DNA of 13,891 nucleotides from Gammaproteobacteria bacterium (GCA_003511825.1 DOIU01000403.1:1-13891), one strand, 5' to 3'; counted from the stretch's first letter, positions 5,990 through 13,891 are shown. A program made the numbers and translations. Notes: a model not told the origin generated them from the letters alone.

Positions 5990-8155
5990 TCAGTAACCGA
6001 TGGCAGCGGATTCTCGTACGATTTTGGGTGTCACGAAGACCAGCAGCTCTGACTTGTCATCCTCCGCCACTGTCCGCTTGAACAATCGGCCGATGAACGG
6101 CAGGTCGCCAAAGAAGGGTACTTTGGTTTTCTGGTTCAGCGTCTGCTGTTCATAAATGCCGCCGAGTACCACTGTTTCTCCGTTGTCGACCAAGACTTGC
6201 GTGTTGACCTCGCGAGTGTCAATACTCGGAATCTGGAAGTTGCCTTCGCCAAATATCTCACCCACCGTGTCTTTGTTGACCGTCAGATCCATGATGATGC
6301 GATCGTCGGGTGTGATATGTGGGGTGACCTTCAGACCCAGCACTGCTTTGCGAAAGGAGACCGAAGTGGCGCCGCTGGAAGAGGCCTCGAGGTAAGGAAT
6401 CTCTACCCCTTGCTCAATGTACGCTTCATGCTGGTTGGCTGTGATAATACGTGGGCTGGAGACCACTTCACCGGTCCCTTCCGCTTGCATGGCGGACAGT
6501 TCCAGCTCAAGTAAGGTGCCGAAGGGCAGTTTGGCCAATGCCAGCCCCAGCGAGCCAGCAACGTTGGCAGCGGGTAGGTTGACATTAAAACGGTCGTCGC
6601 CCAGTGATTCGTTGTCTAATAAGTTCGAAACTCCGTTGCTGTCGTCCGAAATGATGAACCCTTCACCGTCTCCTTCTGTGGTGTCTCGGTTGACCCCCAT
6701 ACGAAAGCCCAGTTCGCGGTTAAAGTCGTCGGTGGCGATCACGATGCGCGACTCGATCAGAACTTGGCGTACCGGGATGTCCAGTCGATTCACCAGCGCT
6801 CTGATTTGGTCGAGCTTGTCTCCCGTGTCGCTGATAAGCAGTGTGTTGGTGCGTTCGTCGACAGTGATACTGCCGCGATCAGAAAGCACGCCACCCTCGT
6901 CTGATTTAAGCAATGCGCCAAACTCGACGGCATCGGCATAGTTAATCTGAAAGAACTCAGTGCGCAGGGGTGACAACTCAACCTTCTGTTGCTCGGCTTC
7001 CAGCTCAATACGTTCACGTTGCGCAATTTCTTCTGCCGGCGCAACCATGATCACGCTGCCTGACTGGCGTTTACCCAGGTTTTTACTTTTCAGGATGATG
7101 TCCAGTGCCTGATCCCAAGGAACGTTCTTCAAGCGCAGTGTCAACTTGCCATCGACATTGTCACTGACCACGATGTTCAGCTCGGTGAAGTCCGCCAGGA
7201 GCTGCAGTACTGAGCGTACTTCGATGTCTTGGAAGTTCAGTGACAGTCGTTCACCGGTATAGCCAAATTTCTTCTTGCGTGCGGCTTCGATCTCTTCGCG
7301 CGGCATCGGCTTGAGTTCGAGCGTGAACATATTGTCTGACTGATAGGCCAGTTGCTCATACTCGTCGCTGCCCGGTTGCACCACGACGCGCGTGCCGCTC
7401 TTACTGGAGCGTGTGTCGATAAACTGTATGGGTGTGCCAAAGTCAGTGACGTCGAGACGCTTCAGCAACTCATCATCAGCGTGGGTACCTGGAAAGGTAA
7501 TCACGACGCGTCCGCTCTCGTCTTTCACGTCCATCGGAATGCCAGGGTTTGAGAGCTTGAAGATGATGCGACCTTCGCCTTGGGTCCCGCGACGAAAATC
7601 AATCTGCTGAATCTCGCGCCCGGTGCCGAAGTTTGTACTAGCGCCTTTGGCCATGGCTTCAATGGTGCCTGTCGACTCTGCGCTAGCGGTTGCTTTGCCC
7701 GATTGCAATGTCACAAAGACGGAGTTACCTTCAAGCGTGGTTTTGTAAGACACCATGGACGCCAAGTTGATGACGACGCGCGTGCGGCCTTGGGCTTCCA
7801 CGGCGGTCACGCTGCGTACGAGACCAGTGCCGATCGGAATAATTTTTTCGGCAAGTCCAAGTCGAGTACCTGGGAAATCCAGAGCAATCCGCGCGGGGTT
7901 GTCGATCGTGAAGGCGCGAGGTTCAACGGCGCCGGTACTCATCTTCAACTCAAGTTGTTGCTGATTGCCTGGCAGCGTGACGTGGCTGACCTCCTGGAGC
8001 ACTGAGGTATCAGCCAGCACCGGATCACTTGCGGAGATGCCAAGGGCGAGAGCTGCTGCTGCGATTGCGCCAAGCCAGTTGCTTGTGCGGTGTTTCGCCT
8101 GTGCGTGGCTACTTGAAAGTAAGGCGCCGCCAATTCTAGTCACTTGCGTCTTCAT
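5990..8155 (-). CDS. pilQ: Type IV pilus outer-membrane secretin PilQ
   Basis: Forms the multimeric gated channel in the outer membrane through which the type IV pilus passes. From the ATG at 8155 (721 residues): Sec signal with hydrophobic core at about 27-41 and likely cleavage after VLA (residue 48); two AMIN domains (about 53-150 and 182-282) that bind peptidoglycan; secretin/TonB short N-terminal (N0) domain at about 304-372; N1 domain at about 398-460 (FFQINYADA, VDERTNTLLISD); secretin core at about 462-715 with the VEIPYLEASSSGATSVSFRKA segment, LGLKVTPHI at 607-615 and the signature around VLGGIYEQQ, KVPFFGDLPFIGRLF and LLVFVTPKIV. Length fits gammaproteobacterial PilQ. The gene begins one base after the pilP stop with a GAGAAG-type ribosome site inside pilP, and ends 28 bases before the operon terminator. 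Odd: the n-region before the hydrophobic core is long (about 26 residues), and an acidic stretch at 491-522 sits inside the secretin core. Confidence 0.97.
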   Translation of the reverse strand: MKTQVTRIGGALLSSSHAQAKHRTSNWLGAIAAAALALGISASDPVLADTSVLQEVSHVTLPGNQQQLELKMSTGAVEPRAFTIDNPARIALDFPGTRLGLAEKIIPIGTGLVRSVTAVEAQGRTRVVINLASMVSYKTTLEGNSVFVTLQSGKATASAESTGTIEAMAKGASTNFGTGREIQQIDFRRGTQGEGRIIFKLSNPGIPMDVKDESGRVVITFPGTHADDELLKRLDVTDFGTPIQFIDTRSSKSGTRVVVQPGSDEYEQLAYQSDNMFTLELKPMPREEIEAARKKKFGYTGERLSLNFQDIEVRSVLQLLADFTELNIVVSDNVDGKLTLRLKNVPWDQALDIILKSKNLGKRQSGSVIMVAPAEEIAQRERIELEAEQQKVELSPLRTEFFQINYADAVEFGALLKSDEGGVLSDRGSITVDERTNTLLISDTGDKLDQIRALVNRLDIPVRQVLIESRIVIATDDFNRELGFRMGVNRDTTEGDGEGFIISDDSNGVSNLLDNESLGDDRFNVNLPAANVAGSLGLALAKLPFGTLLELELSAMQAEGTGEVVSSPRIITANQHEAYIEQGVEIPYLEASSSGATSVSFRKAVLGLKVTPHITPDDRIIMDLTVNKDTVGEIFGEGNFQIPSIDTREVNTQVLVDNGETVVLGGIYEQQTLNQKTKVPFFGDLPFIGRLFKRTVAEDDKSELLVFVTPKIVRESAAIGY

Positions 8156-8156
8156 A

Positions 8157-8684
8157 TTACTGTTCTTCTCTCATCGCCAATTTGGCTTTTCGATTGACCC
8201 AACCACTCAGACCGTCTGGTATTAGCTCATTGATGTCGATGCTCGACTCGTTGACCGACTGAATTTTCCCATTGTTTTGCCCTGCATAGTTGCCGGGTTG
8301 TATTCTGTGGATGGTACCGTTGGGGTCTTTTACCAGCCCCCAGGTGTGTTCTCGCTGCTGCAATAATCCGACCATTTTCAGCGAATCGAGCGGAAACGAC
8401 TCCAAGGGTTCTTTGCGTCGCCCCTGTTCGGGTCTTGGTCCCGTGTATTCTGAGGCGACAACGGCTGATTCCATCTGGTCAGTTTGAGGCTTGAATGGAT
8501 CTCGCAGTTGATCTGGCGCGTACACGAAGTTTTGGTACGGCGTGAATTCTGGCAATGGATCTACCTTGCCCTGATGCTTCAGCTTCGTTTGCTGAACGAA
8601 AGCGTGAAGGTCGCTCATGCTTTCGTTGCACCCCACTAGGCCGATACTGGCCAGCAGTGCCAAAGAGGTCAATTTAAGCTTCAT
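8157..8684 (-). CDS. pilP: Type IV pilus inner-membrane lipoprotein PilP
   Basis: Periplasmic lipoprotein that bridges PilN/PilO in the inner membrane to the N0 region of PilQ. With the ATG at 8684 the protein has 175 residues: a short lysine-containing n-region (MKLKLTS), a hydrophobic stretch and the lipobox LVGC with lipidated C19; an extended low-structure linker with the family block DPFKP at 62-66; and a C-terminal beta-sandwich region at about 98-165 (LDSLKMVGLL, WGLVKDPNGTIHRIQPGNYAGQNNGKI) typical of the PilP homology region. An upstream in-frame ATG at 8720 would add 12 residues, lies only 5 bases after the pilO stop and has the better ribosome site (GGAAGATGAG). The 8684 start is chosen because it gives a clean lipoprotein signal. 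The call does not depend on this choice. Confidence 0.92.
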   Translation of the reverse strand: MKLKLTSLALLASIGLVGCNESMSDLHAFVQQTKLKHQGKVDPLPEFTPYQNFVYAPDQLRDPFKPQTDQMESAVVASEYTGPRPEQGRRKEPLESFPLDSLKMVGLLQQREHTWGLVKDPNGTIHRIQPGNYAGQNNGKIQSVNESSIDINELIPDGLSGWVNRKAKLAMREEQ

Positions 8685-8725
8685 AGTCGTATTGATCCAA
8701 GGTCGTATACAGGGCTGCATTATCG

Positions 8726-9361
8726 CTACTCATCTTCCAGGTAGCGGTAAGTCGTCGCCACTAAATCCATGGTCAAATCACTGGTATTGCCAGCGTCGCC
8801 ACTGCTATTGCCACGGTTGTTTTTCTCGTTATCAATCTGGATATCGCGCAGCGTTACGATTCGCGGCAGCGCAGAAAGGCCACTAATAAAGCTGCCAAAC
8901 TCATGGTAGCTGCCGGTGACACTGATTTTGATCGGATATTCCGCGTAGAATTCGCGTGCAACTTCTTGCTCGGGTTTGAAGTATTCAACGTCGAGGCCGC
9001 TGGCCACGCTGGTTTGCGACAGGTCAACAAGCAAACTCTCAATGTCGGTTTTATTGGGCAACTGCCGCAGCATCACGTTGAAGGTTTTTTTCATTTGGCT
9101 GAGCTGCTCAACGTAGGCCTCGCGGTTCGCAGCCTTGGATTGCTCTGAATCAAACTTGGTGCGCAGCTGTGTCTCTTTCTGTTGAGAGGCGTGCAGTTGG
9201 TCATTCATGGGTTGTACCAAGAACCAAAAGCCTGCCGCTGCGACGACGACAGAGACAACGATCACGACCAGAGCCTTGACCGCATTGGGTGCGACGCCAA
9301 TGCGTTGCAGGTCATTGACATCCATTGCCTGGAGGTCGGTGGCGATCTGTTTAAGATCCAT
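8726..9361 (-). CDS. pilO: Type IV pilus alignment subcomplex protein PilO
   Basis: Bitopic inner-membrane protein that pairs with PilN to form the alignment platform linking the cytoplasmic PilM ring to PilP and PilQ. 211 residues: short cytoplasmic N terminus, one membrane span at about 28-48 (VKALVVIVVSVVVAAAGFWFL), a periplasmic coiled coil at about 52-100 rich in Q, E and K, then a ferredoxin-like globular domain at about 105-210 with YPIKISVTGSYHEFGSFISGLSALPRIVTL, the PilO signature region. A flexible glycine/asparagine/serine loop (NNRGNSSGDAGN) sits before the last strand. The ATG at 9361 is inside the 3' end of pilN (11-base overlap), which implies translational coupling. Confidence 0.95.
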   Translation of the reverse strand: MDLKQIATDLQAMDVNDLQRIGVAPNAVKALVVIVVSVVVAAAGFWFLVQPMNDQLHASQQKETQLRTKFDSEQSKAANREAYVEQLSQMKKTFNVMLRQLPNKTDIESLLVDLSQTSVASGLDVEYFKPEQEVAREFYAEYPIKISVTGSYHEFGSFISGLSALPRIVTLRDIQIDNEKNNRGNSSGDAGNTSDLTMDLVATTYRYLEDE

Positions 9362-9923
9362 TGAGCATCTCCTCGTCTTCGTCGCTATTGGGCATGACCA
9401 GTGTCAGGTTGAGTTTAAAGCTACTAATACCTTGCTGCTGATCTGCTTCAATGATCTCCAGAGTTGGCTTAGAAAACCAATCGGACTGATCCAGGCGCCG
9501 CATCAGCGCTGAGACGCGCGCGTTGGACTCAGCGCGTCCTTCAAGCACCATGGCATTGCTGTTTTGGTCCATGGATGTCAGGTAGATGCCGTCGGGCAGC
9601 CGATTTGCCAACTCGTGGAAAATGTGTACCAACTGGGGCCGCTGAGATTGCAGTGTCTGAATGATTTCCATGCGCGCGAGCAGGTTGTTCTTGGTGGTTT
9701 CCAGCTCTTTGATTTCTTTCAGCTCGCGTTGCAGCGCTTGGATTTCAGAGTTCAGGTAGTTGTTCCGACTGTCCTGAAAGTCGATTTTTGATTGCATGTA
9801 CTGCATGCCGCCAAACACGAGGCCAGCAGCGACGAAAACGCCGCCGAGCAAGATGGCGAAGAATTCATTCTTTTTTTGCCGACGGTAGGTTTCGCGCCAC
9901 GGGAGTAGGTTGATCTTGGTCAT
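9351..9923 (-). CDS. pilN: Type IV pilus alignment subcomplex protein PilN
   Basis: Bitopic inner-membrane partner of PilO; its cytoplasmic tail docks in PilM. From the ATG at 9923 (190 residues): N-terminal INLLPWRE motif at 4-11, the conserved PilM-binding peptide; a membrane span at about 21-40 (FFAILLGGVFVAAGLVFGGM); a periplasmic coiled coil at about 46-92 (ALQRELKEIKELETTKNNLLARM); a ferredoxin-like domain at about 97-180 (LVHIFHELANRLPDGIYLTSM). The frame is open for 10 more codons upstream, but the 9923 start places the docking motif at the very N terminus as in the family, and its ATG overlaps the pilM stop (ATGA). It overlaps pilO by 11 bases downstream. Confidence 0.95.
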   Translation of the reverse strand: MTKINLLPWRETYRRQKKNEFFAILLGGVFVAAGLVFGGMQYMQSKIDFQDSRNNYLNSEIQALQRELKEIKELETTKNNLLARMEIIQTLQSQRPQLVHIFHELANRLPDGIYLTSMDQNSNAMVLEGRAESNARVSALMRRLDQSDWFSKPTLEIIEADQQQGISSFKLNLTLVMPNSDEDEEMLNGS

Positions 9924-10984
9924 TTGTCGAAGCCTCTTATGGCCAGGCCGCAAGCAATCATTAATGCAGGTCCGTCATCAATGATGCGCTGTTGATTGAT
10001 GCCCGATGCGAGCGACATGTTCTCGAATGGCATGGCGGTCACTGTTGGCGTGCCGATGCGTTGTTCGATCAGCTCGGCGATACCCGGGATAGTTGCGCTG
10101 CCGCCAGCGAGTACAATCTGATCCACATAGTCGTTTTTATCCCCGGAGAAGAAGAACTGTAAAAAGCGATTGGTCTGCTGAACGACAAGCTCTTTAAAGG
10201 GATCAAGCACTTCGGGTTCGTAGTTTTCCGGTAACCCGCCCGTGCGCTTGACCCGTCCTGCATCTTCATACGACAAACCGTAGCGACGCATGATTTCTTC
10301 GGTGAGTTGTTTGCCGCCGAAGGGTTGTTCTCGTGTATAGATTAGCGTTTTGTCGCGCAATACCGACAGGCTCGTCATGGTGGCGCCGATGTCTATAATC
10401 GCCACAGTTTTGTCCACCCCGTTGTCGAGCACTTGATGCTCGATAAGGCTGAAGGCGGATTCCAGCGTATAAGGCTCAACATCGACGACCTTGACGGTCA
10501 GTCCGCCAATTTCTGCGGCTGCCGTGCGGTCCTCAACATTTTCGCTGCGAGAGGCGGCTAGGAGCACATCGACCAGGCCAGATTCGGTGCTGGGGCCTAA
10601 GACTTGGAAATCGAGATTGATCTCTTCCAAGGGATAGGGAATGTACTGGTCGGCTTCAAGCTGAATCTGTGCTTCCATTTCATGATCGCGCAGATTGGCT
10701 GGCATGGTGATGATCTTGGTGATGACCATCGCGCTTGGCACGGCCAGCGCGGCGATTTTAGACCGCGTGTCGGCACGTTTCATCGCGCGGCGGATGGCTT
10801 CGCCAACCACTTCCACATCTTGCAAGTTTTTCTCGTTGACGGCATTGGCAGGCAGCGGTTCGACGATGTAACTGACAACCTTATAACCTTGCTTTGTCGC
10901 CTTGAGCTCAAGCAGTTTTACCGACGTGGAGCTGATGTCCAGACCGATCAATCCGGCTTTATTTGAGGTGATTTTGAATGTCAT
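9920..10984 (-). CDS. pilM: Type IV pilus assembly ATP-binding protein PilM
   Basis: Actin-like cytoplasmic ATP-binding protein that forms a ring under the inner membrane and binds the PilN tail. 354 residues with the actin/FtsA fold motifs in order: phosphate-1 loop LIGLDISSTSVKLLEL at 12-27, the PQ-type region around QLEADQYIPYPLEEINLDFQ at 108-127, phosphate-2 loop VAIIDIGATMTSLSVL at 194-209, and adenosine loop IVLAGGSATIPGI at 290-302. It is the first gene of pilMNOPQ. The ATG at 10984 gives MTFKITSNKAGLIGLDIS, a normal family start; the ribosome site before it is weak. The promoter must lie in the gap to mrcA; I could not pick a convincing sigma-70 or sigma-54 promoter for it. Confidence 0.96.
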   Translation of the reverse strand: MTFKITSNKAGLIGLDISSTSVKLLELKATKQGYKVVSYIVEPLPANAVNEKNLQDVEVVGEAIRRAMKRADTRSKIAALAVPSAMVITKIITMPANLRDHEMEAQIQLEADQYIPYPLEEINLDFQVLGPSTESGLVDVLLAASRSENVEDRTAAAEIGGLTVKVVDVEPYTLESAFSLIEHQVLDNGVDKTVAIIDIGATMTSLSVLRDKTLIYTREQPFGGKQLTEEIMRRYGLSYEDAGRVKRTGGLPENYEPEVLDPFKELVVQQTNRFLQFFFSGDKNDYVDQIVLAGGSATIPGIAELIEQRIGTPTVTAMPFENMSLASGINQQRIIDDGPALMIACGLAIRGFDK

Positions 10985-11110
10985 GTCACATTTAACGCCC
11001 GTATAAGTGTGAAACTTTAGACAAAACGGATTTGTCCGCCCGGAAAGTACGGTTGCGATAACCCGTGCTCACTCGGCGCATTTCGCCCGTATTCGGCTAA
11101 ACAAGAATTG
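10985..11110 (-). promoter_or_regulatory. pilM upstream region with repeated CGCCCG motifs and a small palindrome
   Basis: Non-coding part of the divergent pilM-mrcA gap. The 9-mer CGCCCGTAT occurs exactly at 10996-11004 and 11084-11092, each preceded by a CATTT (with two extra bases in the first copy). A third CGCCCG core lies at 11037-11042. Between them is an inverted repeat GACAAA-N5-TTTGTC at 11020-11036. The arrangement suggests binding sites for a regulator of the pil operon, but no known operator was recognised. No clear promoter hexamers were found; TTATAC at about 11002-11007 on the minus strand is the best -10 candidate. Confidence 0.3.
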
Positions 11111-11153
11111 GGCCATTTCGAGCCGACGAACAAGGTTACCTAAAGGCAGGTTT

Positions 11154-11183
11154 TTGGATGGTGCAGCGGAGAGCTTGTATAAT
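11154..11183 (+). promoter_or_regulatory. Sigma-70 promoter of mrcA
   Basis: Perfect -10 hexamer TATAAT at 11178-11183. The best -35 is TTGGAT at 11154-11159, 18 bases upstream, which keeps the TTG of the consensus. Predicted start is near 11190, giving a leader of about 20 bases before the ATG at 11211. The -10 match is strong and the -35 moderate. Confidence 0.65.
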
Positions 11184-11210
11184 TTGGGTGCATTTCTTGG
11201 AATATTCAGA

Positions 11211-13877
11211 ATGTCGGCAACTACATCTCTCTGGCGTCGTTTGCTTAAATGGGGCTTTATTTTGGGCGCGGTTGGGGCCCTGGCAGTGGCTGTGACGGCC
11301 GTGTTGGTCTATCAGCGGCTGGCGCCAAATCTGCCAGCGATTGACTCGCTGAAAAATGTGCAATTTCAAGTGCCTCTGCGCGTTTACACAAATGATGGTG
11401 AGTTGATCGCTGAGTTTGGTGAAAAACGCCGAGAGCCTGTGCGCATTGAGGCGATTCCCCCCGTTCTTAAACAGGCGTTTCTCGCCGCCGAGGATGATCG
11501 TTTTTACTCGCATCCCGGCGTGGACTATCAAGGGATATTGCGCGCTGTGATTAATCTTATTCGCACGGGCGAACGCGGACAGGGAGGCAGCACGATTACG
11601 ATGCAAGTGGCCCGCAATTTCTTCCTGTCGAATAAAAAGACATACGAACGCAAACTGAACGAAATATTGCTTGCGTTGCGGATTGAGTCGGAGCTGAGCA
11701 AAGACAAGATCCTCGAACTTTACCTCAATAAGATCTATCTCGGGAATCGGGCCTATGGCGTGGGGGCTGCCGCACGTGTGTATTATGGCAAGGATGTCGC
11801 CGATCTCACCTTGGCAGAAGCCGCGATGATTGCTGGCTTGCCCAAGGCGCCGTCGCGTTACAACCCGATTGTGAATCCCACGCGTGCATTGTTGCGCCGA
11901 GACTATGTTCTTCGGCGGATGGCAGAGCTGCAGTACATTACTGCGCAGATGCAGCAGGAAACCGCTGCTCTGCCGGTGACTGCGTCATTGCATTACTCAC
12001 GCCCGGGTGTTGAGGCCAATTACGTGGCTGAAATGGTTAGAAGTCGGTTGCTGGCGCAGTACGGCGACCAGATTTACACAGCCGGCTTGCGCGTATTTAC
12101 AACCTTGGACGCGCCCAAGCAAACTGCTGGCAACCAGGCGCTGCGTCGCGCATTGATCGACTATGAGAAACGCCACGGCTTCACCGGCGCTATTGGCTAT
12201 GTGGATATCGATGACGCGCTGGCAGAAGCCATTCCGGGCGGTCAACATCAAGAGTCTGATAACGACGATGCTCTTGCTGACGGTAGCGAGCCCCCGTCTA
12301 GTCCGGGAGAAGCCGTGCTCGCTGCGCTTGAGAAGTATGCCGCTTACGGCAATTTGTATCCTGCGGCCGTAGTTTCAGTGGTGGACGATCGTGCACATCT
12401 GTTGTTAAAGGATGGGCGATGGGGTGAGGTGCGGCTGGAAGACAGCCTCTGGGCGCGAGAGCGTTTAGCCATTGACAAAGTGGGGCCAGAGTTAGCTGGC
12501 TTGGGTGACGTGCTTGGCGTCGGCGATGTCGTTTATCTGGAAGCGACCGAAGAGGCCGATGCTTTTCTGTTGTCGCAGCTCCCTGGCATTGAGGGGGCGT
12601 TGGTGTCGGTTGATCCGCGCAGCGGTGCTGTACTCGCCCTGGTCGGCGGGTTTGATTTTCACCGCAGTAAGTTTAATCGGGTCACTCAAGCACGGCGGCA
12701 ACCCGGCTCGAATTTTAAACCCTTTATTTACTCGGCGGCCATGGAGTTCGGGGATACGGCGGCCACAATTTACAACGATGCACCCGTTGTTTTCCACGAT
12801 TCGGCGTTAGAAGGGGAGTGGCGTCCAGAGAATTACAGTGGCCGTTTTTTTGGGCCAACTCGATTGCGTGAGGCGTTGGTGAAGTCGCGCAATCTTGTGT
12901 CCATACGTGTGCTAAGGCGGCTGGGGTTTCGCCGCACGCTTAACTATGTTGAACGTTTTGGCTTTGAATCTTCTTCGTTGCCGACCGATTTGTCGTTGGC
13001 CTTGGGCAGCGGCGCCGTATCGCCTTGGCAGTTGGTGACGGCTTACAGCGTTTTCGCTAATCAAGGCTACTTGGTGGCCCCCCATTTTATTGATCGGATT
13101 GAGGATGCCTGGGGCAAGCCTGTGTTTCTCGCGCCTGAGGTGCAGTTGTGTGATGCTGCATGTCAAGCAGATGCGGAGACTGCTGAGTCGGAAGAAGCCG
13201 ATGATGTCTCAGAGGCGGTTCCAGAGAGCTTGTTGAGTGTGGGTGTCGATCAGCCTGCTCTTAATGTCTCCACTGAAACACAGATGGTTGCCGACGTTGA
13301 TCCGTCCATGGGTGAGGATGTCAAGCCACTGCTTGAGCGGGATGTTTACAAAGCACCCTTGGTGATCGATGAGCGCAACGCTTACATCATGAACAGCATT
13401 ATGCGAGAGGTTATCACGCGCGGCACGGCGCGCAAGGCGAAGGTTCTCAAGCGTTCAGACGTGGCAGGTAAAACCGGTACGACCAATGATCAGCATGACG
13501 CCTGGTTTTCGGGCTTCACCAATCAGGTCGCGACATCCGTCTGGCTTGGGTATGACGAATTGGCGCCACTGGGGGCGCGCGAAACAGGTGGACAGGCTGC
13601 CTTGCCAATGTGGATAGATTACATGAGTCAAGCGCTTCAGGGCACGCCCGAAGACCTGCCGTCGCAACCCCCAGAACTGGTGACGGTGCGTATAGACCGC
13701 AAGACCGGCGAATTGACGACCGGTCGCAATCCGGCGAGTATGTTTGAATTCTTCCGTGTTGAGATGGCGCCGCAAAATCTCGCAAGACAAACTGCGCCTG
13801 CCGCACCCGGACATCAGCGCGCAGGTGTTGCGGGTCGCCGCGAGCCCGCCCTGGAAAACGAGGAGCCGCTGTTTTAA
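11211..13877 (+). CDS. mrcA: Penicillin-binding protein 1A, bifunctional transglycosylase/transpeptidase
   Basis: Class A PBP that polymerises lipid II into glycan strands and cross-links their peptides at the inner-membrane surface; also named ponA. 888 residues from the ATG at 11211. Cytoplasmic tail, then a membrane anchor at about 13-34 (KWGFILGAVGALAVAVTAVLVY); GT51 domain at about 55-230 with catalytic E94 in AAEDDRFYSHPGVD, GGSTITMQVARN at 126-137 and RKLNEILLALRIE at 147-159; an OB-like (ODP) region at about 320-455; transpeptidase domain with SxxK at S500-K503 (PGSNFK), SxN at S559-N561 (SRN) and KTG at 754-756 (AGKTGTTND). All catalytic residues are present. An in-frame TTG at 11154 exists but is upstream of the TATAAT box, so it would not be transcribed from that promoter. 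Odd: an acidic segment at about 645-712 with C647 and C651 between SxN and KTG, and a smaller acidic stretch at 340-367. Divergent from pilM, the normal neighbour. Confidence 0.96.
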   Translation: MSATTSLWRRLLKWGFILGAVGALAVAVTAVLVYQRLAPNLPAIDSLKNVQFQVPLRVYTNDGELIAEFGEKRREPVRIEAIPPVLKQAFLAAEDDRFYSHPGVDYQGILRAVINLIRTGERGQGGSTITMQVARNFFLSNKKTYERKLNEILLALRIESELSKDKILELYLNKIYLGNRAYGVGAAARVYYGKDVADLTLAEAAMIAGLPKAPSRYNPIVNPTRALLRRDYVLRRMAELQYITAQMQQETAALPVTASLHYSRPGVEANYVAEMVRSRLLAQYGDQIYTAGLRVFTTLDAPKQTAGNQALRRALIDYEKRHGFTGAIGYVDIDDALAEAIPGGQHQESDNDDALADGSEPPSSPGEAVLAALEKYAAYGNLYPAAVVSVVDDRAHLLLKDGRWGEVRLEDSLWARERLAIDKVGPELAGLGDVLGVGDVVYLEATEEADAFLLSQLPGIEGALVSVDPRSGAVLALVGGFDFHRSKFNRVTQARRQPGSNFKPFIYSAAMEFGDTAATIYNDAPVVFHDSALEGEWRPENYSGRFFGPTRLREALVKSRNLVSIRVLRRLGFRRTLNYVERFGFESSSLPTDLSLALGSGAVSPWQLVTAYSVFANQGYLVAPHFIDRIEDAWGKPVFLAPEVQLCDAACQADAETAESEEADDVSEAVPESLLSVGVDQPALNVSTETQMVADVDPSMGEDVKPLLERDVYKAPLVIDERNAYIMNSIMREVITRGTARKAKVLKRSDVAGKTGTTNDQHDAWFSGFTNQVATSVWLGYDELAPLGARETGGQAALPMWIDYMSQALQGTPEDLPSQPPELVTVRIDRKTGELTTGRNPASMFEFFRVEMAPQNLARQTAPAAPGHQRAGVAGRREPALENEEPLF

Positions 13878-13891
13878 GCAGCCTTTAGCGA

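Noticed and set aside
10985..11210. Sigma-54 (-24/-12) promoter for pilM
   Set aside because: No GG-N10-GC pair with the right context was found on the minus strand.
11136..11606. 156-codon antisense frame over the start of mrcA
   Set aside because: It runs against a fully conserved PBP1A domain, its product shows no recognisable motif, and no promoter or ribosome site was seen.
1..13891. Mobile element, CRISPR array, tRNA or defence island
   Set aside because: No repeats of the right spacing, transposase, integrase or structural RNA was seen; the genes are contiguous housekeeping and pilus genes.

Overview
The window looks like an ordinary stretch of gammaproteobacterial core chromosome. 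It carries the order mrcA (ponA) / pilMNOPQ / aroK / aroB / damX, a neighbourhood known from Pseudomonas and many other gammaproteobacteria with type IV pili. The protein sequences look gammaproteobacterial (DnaG, AroB and RsmE all read close to remembered E. coli sequences). Base composition is moderate in GC. The genus cannot be named from this sequence alone. Ten genes account for almost all of the window. No mobile element, tRNA, rRNA or CRISPR array was seen.

Layout from right to left, which is the direction of transcription for nine of the ten genes. Positions 11211-13877 on the plus strand encode penicillin-binding protein 1A. It is divergent from pilM, and the 226-base gap between them (10985-11210) carries a good mrcA promoter and some repeated motifs near pilM. 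Positions 8157-10984 on the minus strand are a tightly packed pilMNOPQ operon with overlapping or nearly touching genes. It encodes the inner-membrane alignment complex and outer-membrane secretin of the type IV pilus. A strong intrinsic terminator at 5936-5962 closes it.

Next come aroK and aroB (shikimate kinase and 3-dehydroquinate synthase, 10 bases apart). A perfect 13-bp hairpin (4175-4208) follows, then a DamX-type protein with an N-terminal P-loop ATPase domain, one membrane span, a proline-rich linker and a C-terminal SPOR domain. After it come dnaG (DNA primase) and rsmE (16S rRNA U1498 methyltransferase, cut by the left window edge). The rsmE start overlaps the dnaG end by 11 bases.

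Functionally the window links envelope growth (PBP1A, the SPOR protein), pilus assembly, aromatic amino acid precursor synthesis, replication priming and ribosome modification. The least ordinary point is the place of dnaG: it lies between damX and rsmE instead of between rpsU and rpoD. I did not find an undescribed multi-gene system. The second-look items are mainly regulatory (hairpin, possible leader ORF, candidate dnaG promoter, repeats in the pilM-mrcA gap) or protein-architecture details.
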